In this document: positions 1 to 7,034 of the stretch, piece by piece
How positions within the stretch are numbered: the stretch's first letter is position 1
Layout of the letters: every line of letters starts with the position of its first letter
DNA from: Chitinophagaceae bacterium
Lineage (GTDB): Bacteria > Bacteroidota > Bacteroidia > Chitinophagales > Chitinophagaceae
Assembly (NCBI GenBank): GCA_947472635.1
Contig: CANJDY010000109.1
Span: 1-8,344, forward strand
Length of the DNA stretch: 8,344 nucleotides
Direction of reading: 5' to 3'
The notes under the pieces: generated by a model
Told to the model about the DNA's origin: nothing
Database searches by the model: none
Seen by the model: the letters and a program-made list of their open reading frames with translations, nothing else
Position numbers and translations under genes: made by a program

Positions 1-2372
1 AAAAAAACACCGGATCCTACTGGGCATTCTACGGTAAGTTTGTCTCCATAAAATTCTCCATATTTTCGAATAGAACGGATAACTAAATAATTGATAGGAA
101 TCCAAACTGGTCCGCGCCAGTTGCTATTGCCTCCAAAAAGATTGCTGGTAGAGTCGCCTGGATCATATTGAATTTCATACCTAGTTCCATCAATGGTAAC
201 TGAGTATGGATTGGCTTCGTGATATTTTGACAATGCCCTGATACCGCCGCCAGATAAAAACTCATCCTCATTAAGCAACCGATGTAACAAATGAATCAAT
301 CGATCTTTTTTAACCAAGGATATCAATATGCCTTCACCATCACTATGTTCTTCATTGGGCCAGAAGCGATTATTTTTTGCACGGTAACTTTCAAACCATT
401 CAATTCTTTTTTTAAAATCCGGAAGACGTTTGAATATTTCCATATCCATAATACTTACAGCAAACAAACTGGTTAACCCTACAATGCTTTGTATACGCAT
501 TGGAATAGGTTCGGCTCCATCAATTCTTAGAGAATCATAATAAAATTTATCTTCCTCATTCCATAAACTATGGCTATTGAGTGCTTCAGAAATCAATACA
601 AAATGTTCAAAAAATTTAGTAGCCGTATCCTCAAAAGCAATATCATGCTGTGCAATCTCTAGTGCCATATCCATCATATTGAGTGCATACATACCCATCC
701 AACTGGTGCCATCAGCCTGTTCGAGTTGCATCTGAGCCGACAAATTATGGCTGCGATTAAATACGCCAATATTATCCAATCCTAAAAATCCACCTTCAAA
801 AATATTGTTGCCATTTCGATCTTTTCGATTGATCCACCAGGTGAAATTAATCAGTAGTTTTTGGAAAATTCTTTTCAGAAAAGTGATATCCCCGTTACCA
901 GTAGTCTCCTTTTCTATCCGGTATACTTCCAATGCCGCCCATGCTTGCACCGGAGGATTTACATCGCTAAAATTCCATTCATATGCCGGCAATTGCCCAT
1001 CGGGTTTCATATACCATTCACGCATGATTAGCAGCAACTGGTTCTTAGCAAATTCTGGGTCTACCATTACTAAGGAAATACAATGAAAAGCAAGATCCCA
1101 GGCAGCATACCATGGATATTCCCACTTATCTGGCATGGCGATGATGTCTTGATTTTTCAAATGAGTCCAATCATTGTTTCGCCCCCTTAGTTTGCCATCA
1201 TTTACAGGGGTAATGCCATCGCTGGTGTTGAGCCAATGCTCCACATCATAATGATAATATTGTTTACTCCACAATACACCCGCCAATGCTTTGCGCTGAA
1301 TGTTTTTTAAATCAGGGGATATATCGGTAGGAAGTGTTTTTTGATAAAAATCATTCGCTTCCTGCTTACGGGTAGCAAAAATATTTTCAAACCCTTGGTT
1401 AAAGGGCCTGTCTTCCAACTTATTGGTAAGCCTGCAATAAATAGTTTTTGTTTCACCACCCTTTATTTTTATTTGGTACATGGGTGAAAACTTGGTGCCT
1501 AATTTTCTATTGTGCAGTTTACGTCGATTGGCACCATGAATAACCGCATCATGAAAAGCATCTTTTACAAAAGGTGTTTCATTCTGCTCCCCATTAACCT
1601 TATTCAAATTAGTCTCATTGTCCGTGAACAAAGAATAATCTGGATGCTGGAAATAAAAATAATAGTCTCCCAAGCGCTGGTGATTAACCTTTACGGATGT
1701 TTTATTTAAATAGTTGATAGAAGGCTTGGGGTCATCTGGATTGTTGCCCCAACGGTTATAAAACCAAAGAGTAGGCAACACCGTTATAGGTGCGGTCTTA
1801 TTATGCCGATTGGTAATATCAATCTTAATATAAATATCTTCTGAATCCTGTTTAGCGTAGGTGATTTTCACGTCAAAATATTCATCCTGGTCAAATATTC
1901 CGGTATCGAGTATTTCATACTCAGGCTCCTGCATCGACCGATAGCGGTTCGTATTTTTGAGGTCATCGTAAGGAAATTCGCGCTGGGGATATTTATACAA
2001 ATATTCCATGTAATAATGGGTAGGAATATTATCCTGATAATAATATAATTCCTTTACATCTTCGCCATGATTACCCTCGTAATTTCCTAAGCCAAACAAA
2101 CGTTCTTTCAGAATTTTATCCTTCCCGTTCCAGAAAGAGACCGCAAAACAAAGGTTTTGAAAATAATCGGAAATTCCTGCGATACCATCTTCCCCCCAAC
2201 GGTAAGTTCTGAAATGTGACTGGTCAAACGGCAGGTAACCCCAGGCATCTCCATAATGGCCGTAATCTTCCCTTACGGTGCCCCATTGTCTTTCGCTCAG
2301 GTAAGGGCCCCATTGTTCTAAAGGGATCGGCTTTTTAGCGTTAGCCGCTAATCGTTGGTGCTCTGCAGTCAT
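1..2372 (-). CDS. MGH1-like / GH63-type glycoside hydrolase (glucosidase-like), C-terminus beyond window
   Basis: The minus-strand frame is open from ATG at 2372-2370 to the window edge, giving 790 codons; I followed it codon by codon and saw no stop or frameshift. The start is natural: MTAEHQRLAANAKK leads into WGPYLSERQWGTVREDY, the usual opening of bacterial 'glucosidase' proteins with the MGH1-like (alpha/alpha)6 domain, which typically run close to 900 residues, so about 100 are missing. Recognisable blocks are YRWGEDGIAGISD (57-69), a beta-rich N-terminal domain to about residue 330, RGRNNDW (396-402), YPWYAAWDLAFH with the likely general acid Asp426, and NWRGPVWIPINY (751-762). The family hydrolyses alpha-linked glucosides or mannosyl conjugates; the substrate here cannot be read. 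There is no signal peptide, so the enzyme should be cytoplasmic. No SusC/SusD pair flanks it. I did not assign the catalytic base, which may lie near or past the cut end. The family call is solid; the reaction is inferred. Confidence 0.9.
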   Translation of the reverse strand, partial: MTAEHQRLAANAKKPIPLEQWGPYLSERQWGTVREDYGHYGDAWGYLPFDQSHFRTYRWGEDGIAGISDYFQNLCFAVSFWNGKDKILKERLFGLGNYEGNHGEDVKELYYYQDNIPTHYYMEYLYKYPQREFPYDDLKNTNRYRSMQEPEYEILDTGIFDQDEYFDVKITYAKQDSEDIYIKIDITNRHNKTAPITVLPTLWFYNRWGNNPDDPKPSINYLNKTSVKVNHQRLGDYYFYFQHPDYSLFTDNETNLNKVNGEQNETPFVKDAFHDAVIHGANRRKLHNRKLGTKFSPMYQIKIKGGETKTIYCRLTNKLEDRPFNQGFENIFATRKQEANDFYQKTLPTDISPDLKNIQRKALAGVLWSKQYYHYDVEHWLNTSDGITPVNDGKLRGRNNDWTHLKNQDIIAMPDKWEYPWYAAWDLAFHCISLVMVDPEFAKNQLLLIMREWYMKPDGQLPAYEWNFSDVNPPVQAWAALEVYRIEKETTGNGDITFLKRIFQKLLINFTWWINRKDRNGNNIFEGGFLGLDNIGVFNRSHNLSAQMQLEQADGTSWMGMYALNMMDMALEIAQHDIAFEDTATKFFEHFVLISEALNSHSLWNEEDKFYYDSLRIDGAEPIPMRIQSIVGLTSLFAVSIMDMEIFKRLPDFKKRIEWFESYRAKNNRFWPNEEHSDGEGILISLVKKDRLIHLLHRLLNEDEFLSGGGIRALSKYHEANPYSVTIDGTRYEIQYDPGDSTSNLFGGNSNWRGPVWIPINYLVIRSIRKYGEFYGDKLTVECPVGSGVF

Positions 2373-2473
2373 GATAGTCTATAATATAAAATGTTAGTTT
2401 TTGTACCAAAGGATATTCAATACAAAAAATAATGGGTTCATGGCAAGCACAACCATATTCACTTAAAATAATT

Positions 2474-2481
2474 GCAAAAAT
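2474..2481 (-). promoter_or_regulatory. Possible -7 box for the glycosidase gene
   Basis: On the minus strand this reads TATTTTTG followed by C, a perfect match to the Bacteroidota -7 motif TAnnTTTG. It would give a leader of roughly 95 nt before the ATG at 2372. I see no TTTG or TTG at the expected 19-21 nt upstream, so only one half of the promoter is supported, and short A/T-rich matches arise easily by chance here. Confidence 0.3.
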
Positions 2482-2494
2482 ACACTTTTTAAAA

Positions 2495-2635
2495 ATGAGT
2501 ATTGTCTTAGACGCTAAAATACCATCCGCAGATACCAAAAACAACGTTTATTTTAAAATAACCCTTGTTGAGGAGAAAGAAATTCAGAAGTTGAATTACT
2601 TGGTAAGTAACAAAGATTTCCCTGACAAACTTTAG
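2495..2635 (+). CDS. Doubtful small ORF (46 codons) in the divergent promoter region
   Basis: ATG at 2495 opens a 46-codon frame (MSIVLDAKIPSADTKNN...DFPDKL) ending in TAG at 2633-2635. An in-frame ATG at 2432 would extend it to 67 codons, but the added stretch looks less protein-like. The shorter peptide has a plausible charged, lysine- and glutamate-rich composition with no membrane segment or signal peptide. I do not recognise it. It lies between two divergent genes, overlaps their probable promoter DNA, and stops 8 nt before the receptor gene's -7 box. It may be a real small protein, the tail of a decayed gene, or a chance frame. Confidence 0.2.
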   Translation: MSIVLDAKIPSADTKNNVYFKITLVEEKEIQKLNYLVSNKDFPDKL

Positions 2636-2650
2636 TTTCAATTAACTTTG
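2617..2650 (+). promoter_or_regulatory. Bacteroidota-type promoter of the outer-membrane receptor gene
   Basis: TAACTTTG at 2643-2650 matches the -7 consensus TAnnTTTG exactly and is followed by C. A weak -33 element, TTTC at 2617-2620, sits 22 nt upstream, slightly further than usual. Transcription would begin near 2657, leaving a leader of only about 12 nt before the ATG at 2669. This decides the start codon: an in-frame TTG at 2648 lies inside the -7 box and so cannot be on the message. Confidence 0.6.
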
Positions 2651-2668
2651 CCCGAATATAAAATTACT

Positions 2669-5083
2669 ATGTTTTCAAAAAATACCAGCCGCTTCTATTT
2701 CCTTCTGTTGGCCTTTTTTCTTTCAATAGAATCTTTTTCGCAAAATACCGGTAGCATCCAAGGAAAAGTAGCTGGAAAATCAGGTAGCATTGAATTTGCA
2801 ACCGTATCCCTTTTTACCACAGCTGACAGCGGCAAGGCAGTTCGCAATTCCATTACCGACTCTTCGGGCCTGTTTCAATTAACAGCTTTGAAATCCGGAA
2901 AATACCAACTACGAATTGAGACCATTGGATATACTTCCACCAAAATAAACATCCAGCTGATCAGCCAACAAATTCCTATGGATGTAGGCATTATTTTCCT
3001 TTCTACAAATTCCAAACAACTGAAAGAAGTCATGGTGACTTCTCAAAAGAAGCTGATTCAAAAAACAGCACAGGGATTAATCATCAACGCTGCCGCCAAT
3101 CTAACACAATTGGGTGGTACCGCAACTGATTTGCTACGCAGCACCCCTACTATTGTAGTGGATGAAGACGGTGTAATTACTTTGCGAGGAAAGACGCCAC
3201 TAATATTAATCAATGGAAGAAATACGGGACTTACCAATCCCAACCAGATTCCGGCAAGCAGCATTGAAACGATTGAGATTATCAATAATCCTTCCGCAAA
3301 ATACGATGCCGCTTCAGAAGGTGGTATCATCAATATTAAACTGAAAAAAAATAAAAAGTCTGGGACCAATGGCGCCTTGGCATTGGGTGCTGGCGTAAGT
3401 ACGAAGGGAAGAGTGAATAGTTCTCTTTTGCTTAGTCACAAAACTAAAAAATTCAATGTTGCAATCGCCTACGACAATCGTTTTTCGGGCCGCACCCGAC
3501 ATATCAATGCCGATCGAGTGAATTTTTATTTACCCAATGAATATTATCTTGGTCAGTACCGTTCGGATGAACGCCTCGAACTACTGCAAGAACTACGATT
3601 CAATGTTGATTTTTCACCCAATGCAAATACAACTATTGGATTTGAGGCAAACACCATCAAGGAAGGACAAGACAATGGAGAAACCCTTACCAATACCCTT
3701 CAAACACAGGCCCATCAATTCAATGCAAAATACAAGCGAATTTCAAATGAAATTGTAAGATCGACTAAAGCAGAAATGGCCGTCAATTTCAACCACCAGT
3801 ATGCAATCAAAAAGAAGGAGCTATCTGCGAGCATCAGCACTTCCTTTGATATAGATAAAGAGAATACAGATATCAATACGCAACCATTCAAAGAAACTAA
3901 TTTAGCACAGGGAGATCCCTTTTTACAAAGGACCCATAATTATGAAAATGGAAATATCACCAATGTAAAAACAGATTATACCCACCCGGTATCGGAGCAT
4001 GCACTCATCACTACCGGCTACAAAGCTACTCTTCGGTCCATCGATGCCGACTTTCAATCGTTGAATAAAACATCTGGCTTGTATATACCTGTTGCTGCAA
4101 GCAGTAATATTTTTAAATACAGAGAACAAGTTCATGCTGGGTATATTCAATACAGTGGTTTTACCGGAAAAGAAGATAACCCAAAATGGAAATATGATAT
4201 TGGCCTGAGAGCGGAGCAAGTGTGGAACAATGGACACACAGAAAGCAATATCATTTCATTCAGCAACAATTATTTTAACTTATTTCCAACTGCAAGCATT
4301 GCGTATTTTAAAGCTACTGAAGAGTTTTGGAAAATGAGTTATAGCCGCCGAATCAAACGCCCTAACTTGGGAGAATTGAATCCTTTTGTAGATATCACGG
4401 ATTCCCTTAATCAACATGGCGGTAACCCTTACCTTAAGCCTGAGCTGATTCATTCCCTCGAAGTAGGCTATAGCAAAGACTGGGAAAAGGTTTCCATCTA
4501 TTCCACCATTTTTTATCGCTTTGCCAACAATAGCATTAGAAGCTATACGATAATAAAGCCCAATGGTGTAGCTATTACAATACCTCAAAATTTTGGCAAT
4601 GCGGTTACCTATGGTGTTGAAAATATTTTCACTGCTAAGCCATCCAATCTTTATGATTTCAATGTGAGTATTTCACTTTTTCAGCAAAATATCAATGGTA
4701 GCAATGTAGCCTATGACCTAGCTAATAATGTTGTTAGTTGGTATGGAAAAATCATTAACAATATTGTGTGCTGGCCCGGTAGTAAATTGCAAATAATCGG
4801 TATTTACAATTCTCCCATTGCCTTACCACAGGGGAAAATCATGTCGATTTACAATGTAGATGCTGGCTTTCAGCAAAAAATTGGTAAGGGGAATTCCCAT
4901 ATTGGCTTGGTAGTAACCGATATTTTTAACACCCTAAAAAGTGGCAAACAGCTCTATGGAAGCAATTTCTCCTACGAACGAATTTCAAAAGTAGATGCTA
5001 GAGCGGTATTAATAACATTTGCCCATACATTTGGCACTAGCTTTAAAGACAAGCTACTGGAAAATAAATTTTCTAATGACTAA
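2669..5083 (+). CDS. Outer-membrane beta-barrel protein, TonB-dependent receptor type (CarboxypepD_reg-like + plug + OMP_b-brl_3 barrel)
   Basis: The 804-residue protein starts at ATG 2669. A signal peptide (hydrophobic core FYFLLLAFFLSI, likely cleavage after SFSQ near residue 25) is followed by a carboxypeptidase-regulatory-like domain (about 27-112; GSIQGKVAGKSG, then TDSSGLFQLTALKSGKYQL). Next is a plug domain (about 125-225) with TPLILINGRNTG, IPASSIETIEIINNPSAKYD and GGIINIKLKK, all typical of TonB-dependent receptors. The rest is a barrel of the kind Pfam calls outer membrane protein beta-barrel family (OMP_b-brl_3), with RRIKRPNLGELNPF near the middle and a closing strand AVLITFAHTFGTSF. 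I could not pick out a TonB box. The barrel should sit in the outer membrane and take up or bind an unknown ligand. It is not a typical SusC: it is shorter and no susD follows. The nearest possible clue to its cargo is the ChaN-like gene about 600 bp downstream. Confidence 0.88.
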   Translation: MFSKNTSRFYFLLLAFFLSIESFSQNTGSIQGKVAGKSGSIEFATVSLFTTADSGKAVRNSITDSSGLFQLTALKSGKYQLRIETIGYTSTKINIQLISQQIPMDVGIIFLSTNSKQLKEVMVTSQKKLIQKTAQGLIINAAANLTQLGGTATDLLRSTPTIVVDEDGVITLRGKTPLILINGRNTGLTNPNQIPASSIETIEIINNPSAKYDAASEGGIINIKLKKNKKSGTNGALALGAGVSTKGRVNSSLLLSHKTKKFNVAIAYDNRFSGRTRHINADRVNFYLPNEYYLGQYRSDERLELLQELRFNVDFSPNANTTIGFEANTIKEGQDNGETLTNTLQTQAHQFNAKYKRISNEIVRSTKAEMAVNFNHQYAIKKKELSASISTSFDIDKENTDINTQPFKETNLAQGDPFLQRTHNYENGNITNVKTDYTHPVSEHALITTGYKATLRSIDADFQSLNKTSGLYIPVAASSNIFKYREQVHAGYIQYSGFTGKEDNPKWKYDIGLRAEQVWNNGHTESNIISFSNNYFNLFPTASIAYFKATEEFWKMSYSRRIKRPNLGELNPFVDITDSLNQHGGNPYLKPELIHSLEVGYSKDWEKVSIYSTIFYRFANNSIRSYTIIKPNGVAITIPQNFGNAVTYGVENIFTAKPSNLYDFNVSISLFQQNINGSNVAYDLANNVVSWYGKIINNIVCWPGSKLQIIGIYNSPIALPQGKIMSIYNVDAGFQQKIGKGNSHIGLVVTDIFNTLKSGKQLYGSNFSYERISKVDARAVLITFAHTFGTSFKDKLLENKFSND

Positions 5084-5127
5084 AGGGACAAAACTGACTT
5101 CTAAAAATTGGCCTTTCCTACATTACA

Positions 5128-5180
5128 AGCTATCTAATAAATGTCAACCTACTTCTCTCCAGCAATGCTGAAGGATAGCT
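5128..5180 (+). repeat. Inverted repeat with nested hairpin between receptor and DUF465 genes
   Basis: AGCTATC (5128-5134) is repeated inverted as GATAGCT (5174-5180). Inside the 39-nt interval is a small hairpin, CAGC-AAT-GCTG (5160-5170). No T-run follows, so it does not look like a classical terminator; it could be a weak terminator, an RNA-stability structure, or chance. The rest of 5084-5261 shows no gene. Confidence 0.25.
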
Positions 5181-5261
5181 CTGACAAAAATCATGTTTTT
5201 ACCTGTTGATGCTCATCCCTCTTTTACATGGAATTGATAGATTCGTATAAAAATATACAGC

Positions 5262-5489
5262 ATGGAAAAGCACGATCTACAACATGAATTTCCTGAATAC
5301 CGGGATAAAATACTTGCCTTGCAAAAGCAGAGCAACCGATTTAGAAAACTATCGGAAGATTACCAGGAGGTAGACACCCATATCCACCATATTGAAGAAG
5401 GAGCAGAAGCTACCACCGATGAGCACCTCAATGAACTAAGAATGAAAAGGGTTCACCTTAAAGATAGTTTGTACAAGCTGCTCGCTTAG
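5262..5489 (+). CDS. DUF465 / YdcH-like small protein
   Basis: This 75-residue protein (start ATG 5262, stop TAG 5487-5489) matches DUF465 over its full length. The diagnostic N-terminal block is HEFPEYRDKILALQKQSNRF, followed by a helix with LSEDYQEVDTHIHHIEEG, a short acidic turn (ATTDEHLNEL) and the closing KRVHLKDSLYKLL. The family consists of short, charged, two-helix (hairpin or coiled-coil) cytoplasmic proteins of unknown biochemical role. There is no signal peptide or membrane segment. A one-mismatch -7 box, TAGATTCG at 5238-5245, lies just upstream without a clear -33 element, so the gene may be transcribed alone. It stands between the receptor and the ChaN-like gene, but DUF465 genes occur in many contexts, so a functional link is not implied. 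Confidence 0.88.
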   Translation: MEKHDLQHEFPEYRDKILALQKQSNRFRKLSEDYQEVDTHIHHIEEGAEATTDEHLNELRMKRVHLKDSLYKLLA

Positions 5490-5607
5490 TGATTGGCAAA
5501 ATATTTTAAAAAAGGTTCTCTTCAATTTTACAATTCTTAAACTGACTGTAGAGGCCTACTGCTCCATTCAGCGAGTAATCTTTTGCGAAAAAACACTCCT
5601 TAGACTG

Positions 5608-5648
5608 AGGGGTAAGTTAAAATTATTCAAACAAGAATAATCGCCCCT
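5608..5648 (+). repeat. Large dyad upstream of the ChaN-like gene (possible operator or leader hairpin)
   Basis: ATTATTC (5622-5628) and GAATAAT (5635-5641) form a perfect 7-bp inverted repeat around the loop AAACAA. Outside it, AGGGG (5608-5612) pairs with CCCCT (5644-5648), separated from the inner stem by 9 nt on the left and 2 nt on the right. The structure ends 31 nt before the ATG at 5680. There is no T-run, so a terminator for the DUF465 gene is unlikely. It could be a regulator binding site or a 5' leader hairpin. It does not match a Fur box, whose half-sites are GATAAT then ATTATC. The rest of 5490-5679 shows no gene. Confidence 0.4.
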
Positions 5649-5679
5649 ACCATATTCAAAAAAAACCGAACTTGCCTAT

Positions 5680-6534
5680 ATGAAAAAAAATACACTCTTT
5701 TTAATCAGCTTTTTTATAGTATCAATCATCGCCGCACAAAATAAACCTGCCTACGTTTTGTTCAATGCCAACGGAAAAAAAATTTCCTACAAAAAAATGA
5801 TTCGGGGGCTAATACAAAAAGACATTGTATTGATTGGTGAATTTCACAATAACCCTATCAGTCACTGGATGGAACTGGAGATTACCAAAGACTGCAAAAA
5901 AGAACGAAGCCTAGTGCTAGGTGCAGAAATGTTTGAGCAGGATAATCAATCCGCATTGAACCTATACCTGCTGGGGAAAATTACCGGCAAGGGATTAGAT
6001 TCAATGGCCCGCCTTTGGAAAAATTACTCAACCGACTATGCACCGCTGGTGGATTTTGCCAAAGAAAATAACATTGTATTTGCCGCTACCAATATACCCC
6101 GAAAGTATGCGACCCTCGTTTCGAAAGGAGGATTGGAAAGGTTGGATTCCCTGAGTGCAGCTGAAAAAAAATGGATGGCCCCGCTACCCATTGCTTATGA
6201 TCCAAATTTACCTGGATATAAAAACATGATGTCTATGATGGCCGGACATGGTACTGCCAATATGCCTAAAGCGCAAGCTGTAAAAGATGCTACCATGGCC
6301 CATTTCATTCTCCAGTATTTTATTGCTGGAAGTCTGTTTATCCATTACAATGGAAGTTACCACTCCGACAATCATGATGGAATTATGTGGCACCTTCAAC
6401 AGCAACGGCCGGAACTAGCGATTGCTACCATTACCACCGTTTCGCAAAAAAATATCCGCCATTTACTAAAAGAAAATAAAAATAAAGCAGACTTTATCAT
6501 CTGTGTGGACGAGGATATGACCGCTACCTATTAA
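5680..6534 (+). CDS. ChaN-like exported protein (haem/iron-associated family, PF04187-type)
   Basis: The 284-residue protein begins with a signal peptide (MKKNTLFLISFFIVSIIAAQ). No cysteine follows the hydrophobic core, so unlike classical ChaN it should not be a lipoprotein but a periplasmic or secreted protein. Family blocks are in order: LIGEFHNNPISHW (51-63), LGAEMFEQDNQ (80-90), DYAPLVDFAKENNIVFAATNIPRKYA (119-144), QAVKDATMAHFI (199-210) and GSYHSDNHDGIMWHL (225-239). Campylobacter jejuni ChaN binds haem and is linked to the receptor ChaR; most homologues are untested and some may be enzymes. The glutamate and histidines in GEFHNNP and the SYHSDNH segment are candidate metal or ligand residues. 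The start is the only ATG ahead of the signal peptide. No convincing -7 box is visible just upstream, though a large dyad lies at 5608-5648. Family call strong; haem binding inferred. Confidence 0.85.
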   Translation: MKKNTLFLISFFIVSIIAAQNKPAYVLFNANGKKISYKKMIRGLIQKDIVLIGEFHNNPISHWMELEITKDCKKERSLVLGAEMFEQDNQSALNLYLLGKITGKGLDSMARLWKNYSTDYAPLVDFAKENNIVFAATNIPRKYATLVSKGGLERLDSLSAAEKKWMAPLPIAYDPNLPGYKNMMSMMAGHGTANMPKAQAVKDATMAHFILQYFIAGSLFIHYNGSYHSDNHDGIMWHLQQQRPELAIATITTVSQKNIRHLLKENKNKADFIICVDEDMTATY

Positions 6535-6561
6535 CGAACAGCTTACCTATAAAGCGAAGGC

Positions 6562-6586
6562 ACAGTAACGCTGCTGTACTTTTTTT
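6562..6586 (+). terminator. Weak candidate terminator after the ChaN-like gene
   Basis: ACAG (6562-6565) can pair with CTGT (6574-6577), or CAGT with GCTG (6563-6573, one G-T wobble). The stem is followed closely by seven consecutive T (6580-6586). It sits about 30 nt past the stop codon at 6534. The stem is only 4 bp, so this is a weak call resting mainly on position and the T-run. Confidence 0.3.
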
Positions 6587-6765
6587 AAAAATTGAAAAAC
6601 TCCTTAAATAGTGGGGGTATTTAATTGCGCCAGAGATTGATTGATATCTTCCTGAGACAGTTCACCAGTGCTTCCCAACCGATTATGGTTTGATGCATCT
6701 ATACATGATCCAAAATACTACCCTAGGCATATTCGGCAGCATAACTAATGGCTAGGATGTGGAAA

Positions 6766-6783
6766 TGCCTTTTGCACAAGGCA
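6766..6783 (-). terminator. Hairpin just downstream of tRNA-Val
   Basis: TGCCTT (6766-6771) and AAGGCA (6778-6783) form a perfect 6-bp stem with a 6-nt loop, beginning 8 nt past the encoded CCA of the minus-strand tRNA. In that direction the stem is followed by TTTCC, only three T, so it could be a modest terminator or a 3' processing boundary. Confidence 0.35.
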
Positions 6784-6791
6784 ATCTATAC

Positions 6792-6869
6792 TGGTGGGCT
6801 GTGCTGGGCTCGAACCAGCGACCCTCACGTTGTCGACGTGATGCTCTAAACCAACTGAGCTAACAACCC
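6792..6869 (-). tRNA. tRNA-Val, anticodon GAC, CCA encoded
   Basis: The minus strand folds into a full cloverleaf. The acceptor stem is GGGTTGT/ACAGCCC (7 bp, one G-T wobble at 4-69), the D stem GCTC/GAGC with loop AGTTGGTTTA, and the anticodon stem TCACG/CGTGA with loop TCGACAA. A 5-nt variable region GGGTC and a T arm GCTGG-TTCGAGC-CCAGC complete it. The discriminator is A at 6795 and the CCA end is encoded at 6794-6792. Anticodon GAC at loop positions 34-36 reads valine GUC/GUU codons. Position 33 is C, where nearly all tRNAs have U. The tRNA stands alone, opposite in direction to both neighbouring protein genes, with its own -7 box at 6882-6889 and a hairpin past its 3' end. Confidence 0.95.
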
Positions 6870-6881
6870 AAATTAACAAGG

Positions 6882-6889
6882 CAAAAATA
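6882..6889 (-). promoter_or_regulatory. -7 box of the tRNA-Val promoter
   Basis: The minus strand reads TATTTTTG followed by CC, a perfect TAnnTTTG match that ends 12 nt before the mature tRNA 5' end, giving a very short 5' leader. No TTTG or TTG is present 19-21 nt further upstream, so the -33 element is not identified. The position relative to the tRNA makes this more credible than an isolated match. Confidence 0.55.
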
Positions 6890-7034
6890 AAGAAAGAACA
6901 ACAACTAAGCCCGATTGTTTTTTTAGTGCCTCGCGAAATTCCTTTACCTAGCCAAATTAGATACTTTTCCGCTAAGCATAGACAAAGGGGATTCAAAAAA
7001 TCCATGGCAAGTCATTGCATTTTTCAAACATGCT

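Larger units (their letters stand above)
6535..6791. other. Intergenic region with no confident gene
   Basis: This 257-bp stretch between the ChaN-like gene and the tRNA has no credible long frame. It holds a weak hairpin followed by seven T (about 6562-6586) and a hairpin just past the tRNA end (6766-6783). On the minus strand a short open frame (6604-6717) ends in the protein-like tail GELSQEDINQSLAQLNTPTI, with no ATG in frame; it may be a gene remnant. Confidence 0.5.

Noticed and set aside
805..1086. 93-codon plus-strand frame, and similar frames at 291-476 and 1512-1709
   Set aside because: They lie wholly inside the glycosidase gene on the opposite strand and look like shadows of its coding frame.
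2648..2668. TTG-initiated N-terminal extension (MPEYKIT) of the receptor
   Set aside because: The TTG lies within the -7 promoter box, and the signal peptide is well formed from ATG 2669.
2669..5083. SusC-type receptor of a polysaccharide-utilisation locus
   Set aside because: The protein is shorter than usual SusC, its barrel resembles OMP_b-brl_3, and no SusD-like gene follows.
5608..5648. Fur box ahead of the ChaN-like gene
   Set aside because: The half-sites are ATTATTC then GAATAAT with a 6-nt gap, the reverse of the Fur arrangement, and no closer match is visible.
6745..7005. 86-codon minus-strand frame across the tRNA
   Set aside because: It is translated straight through tRNA-Val and is explained by that RNA; the peptide resembles no family.
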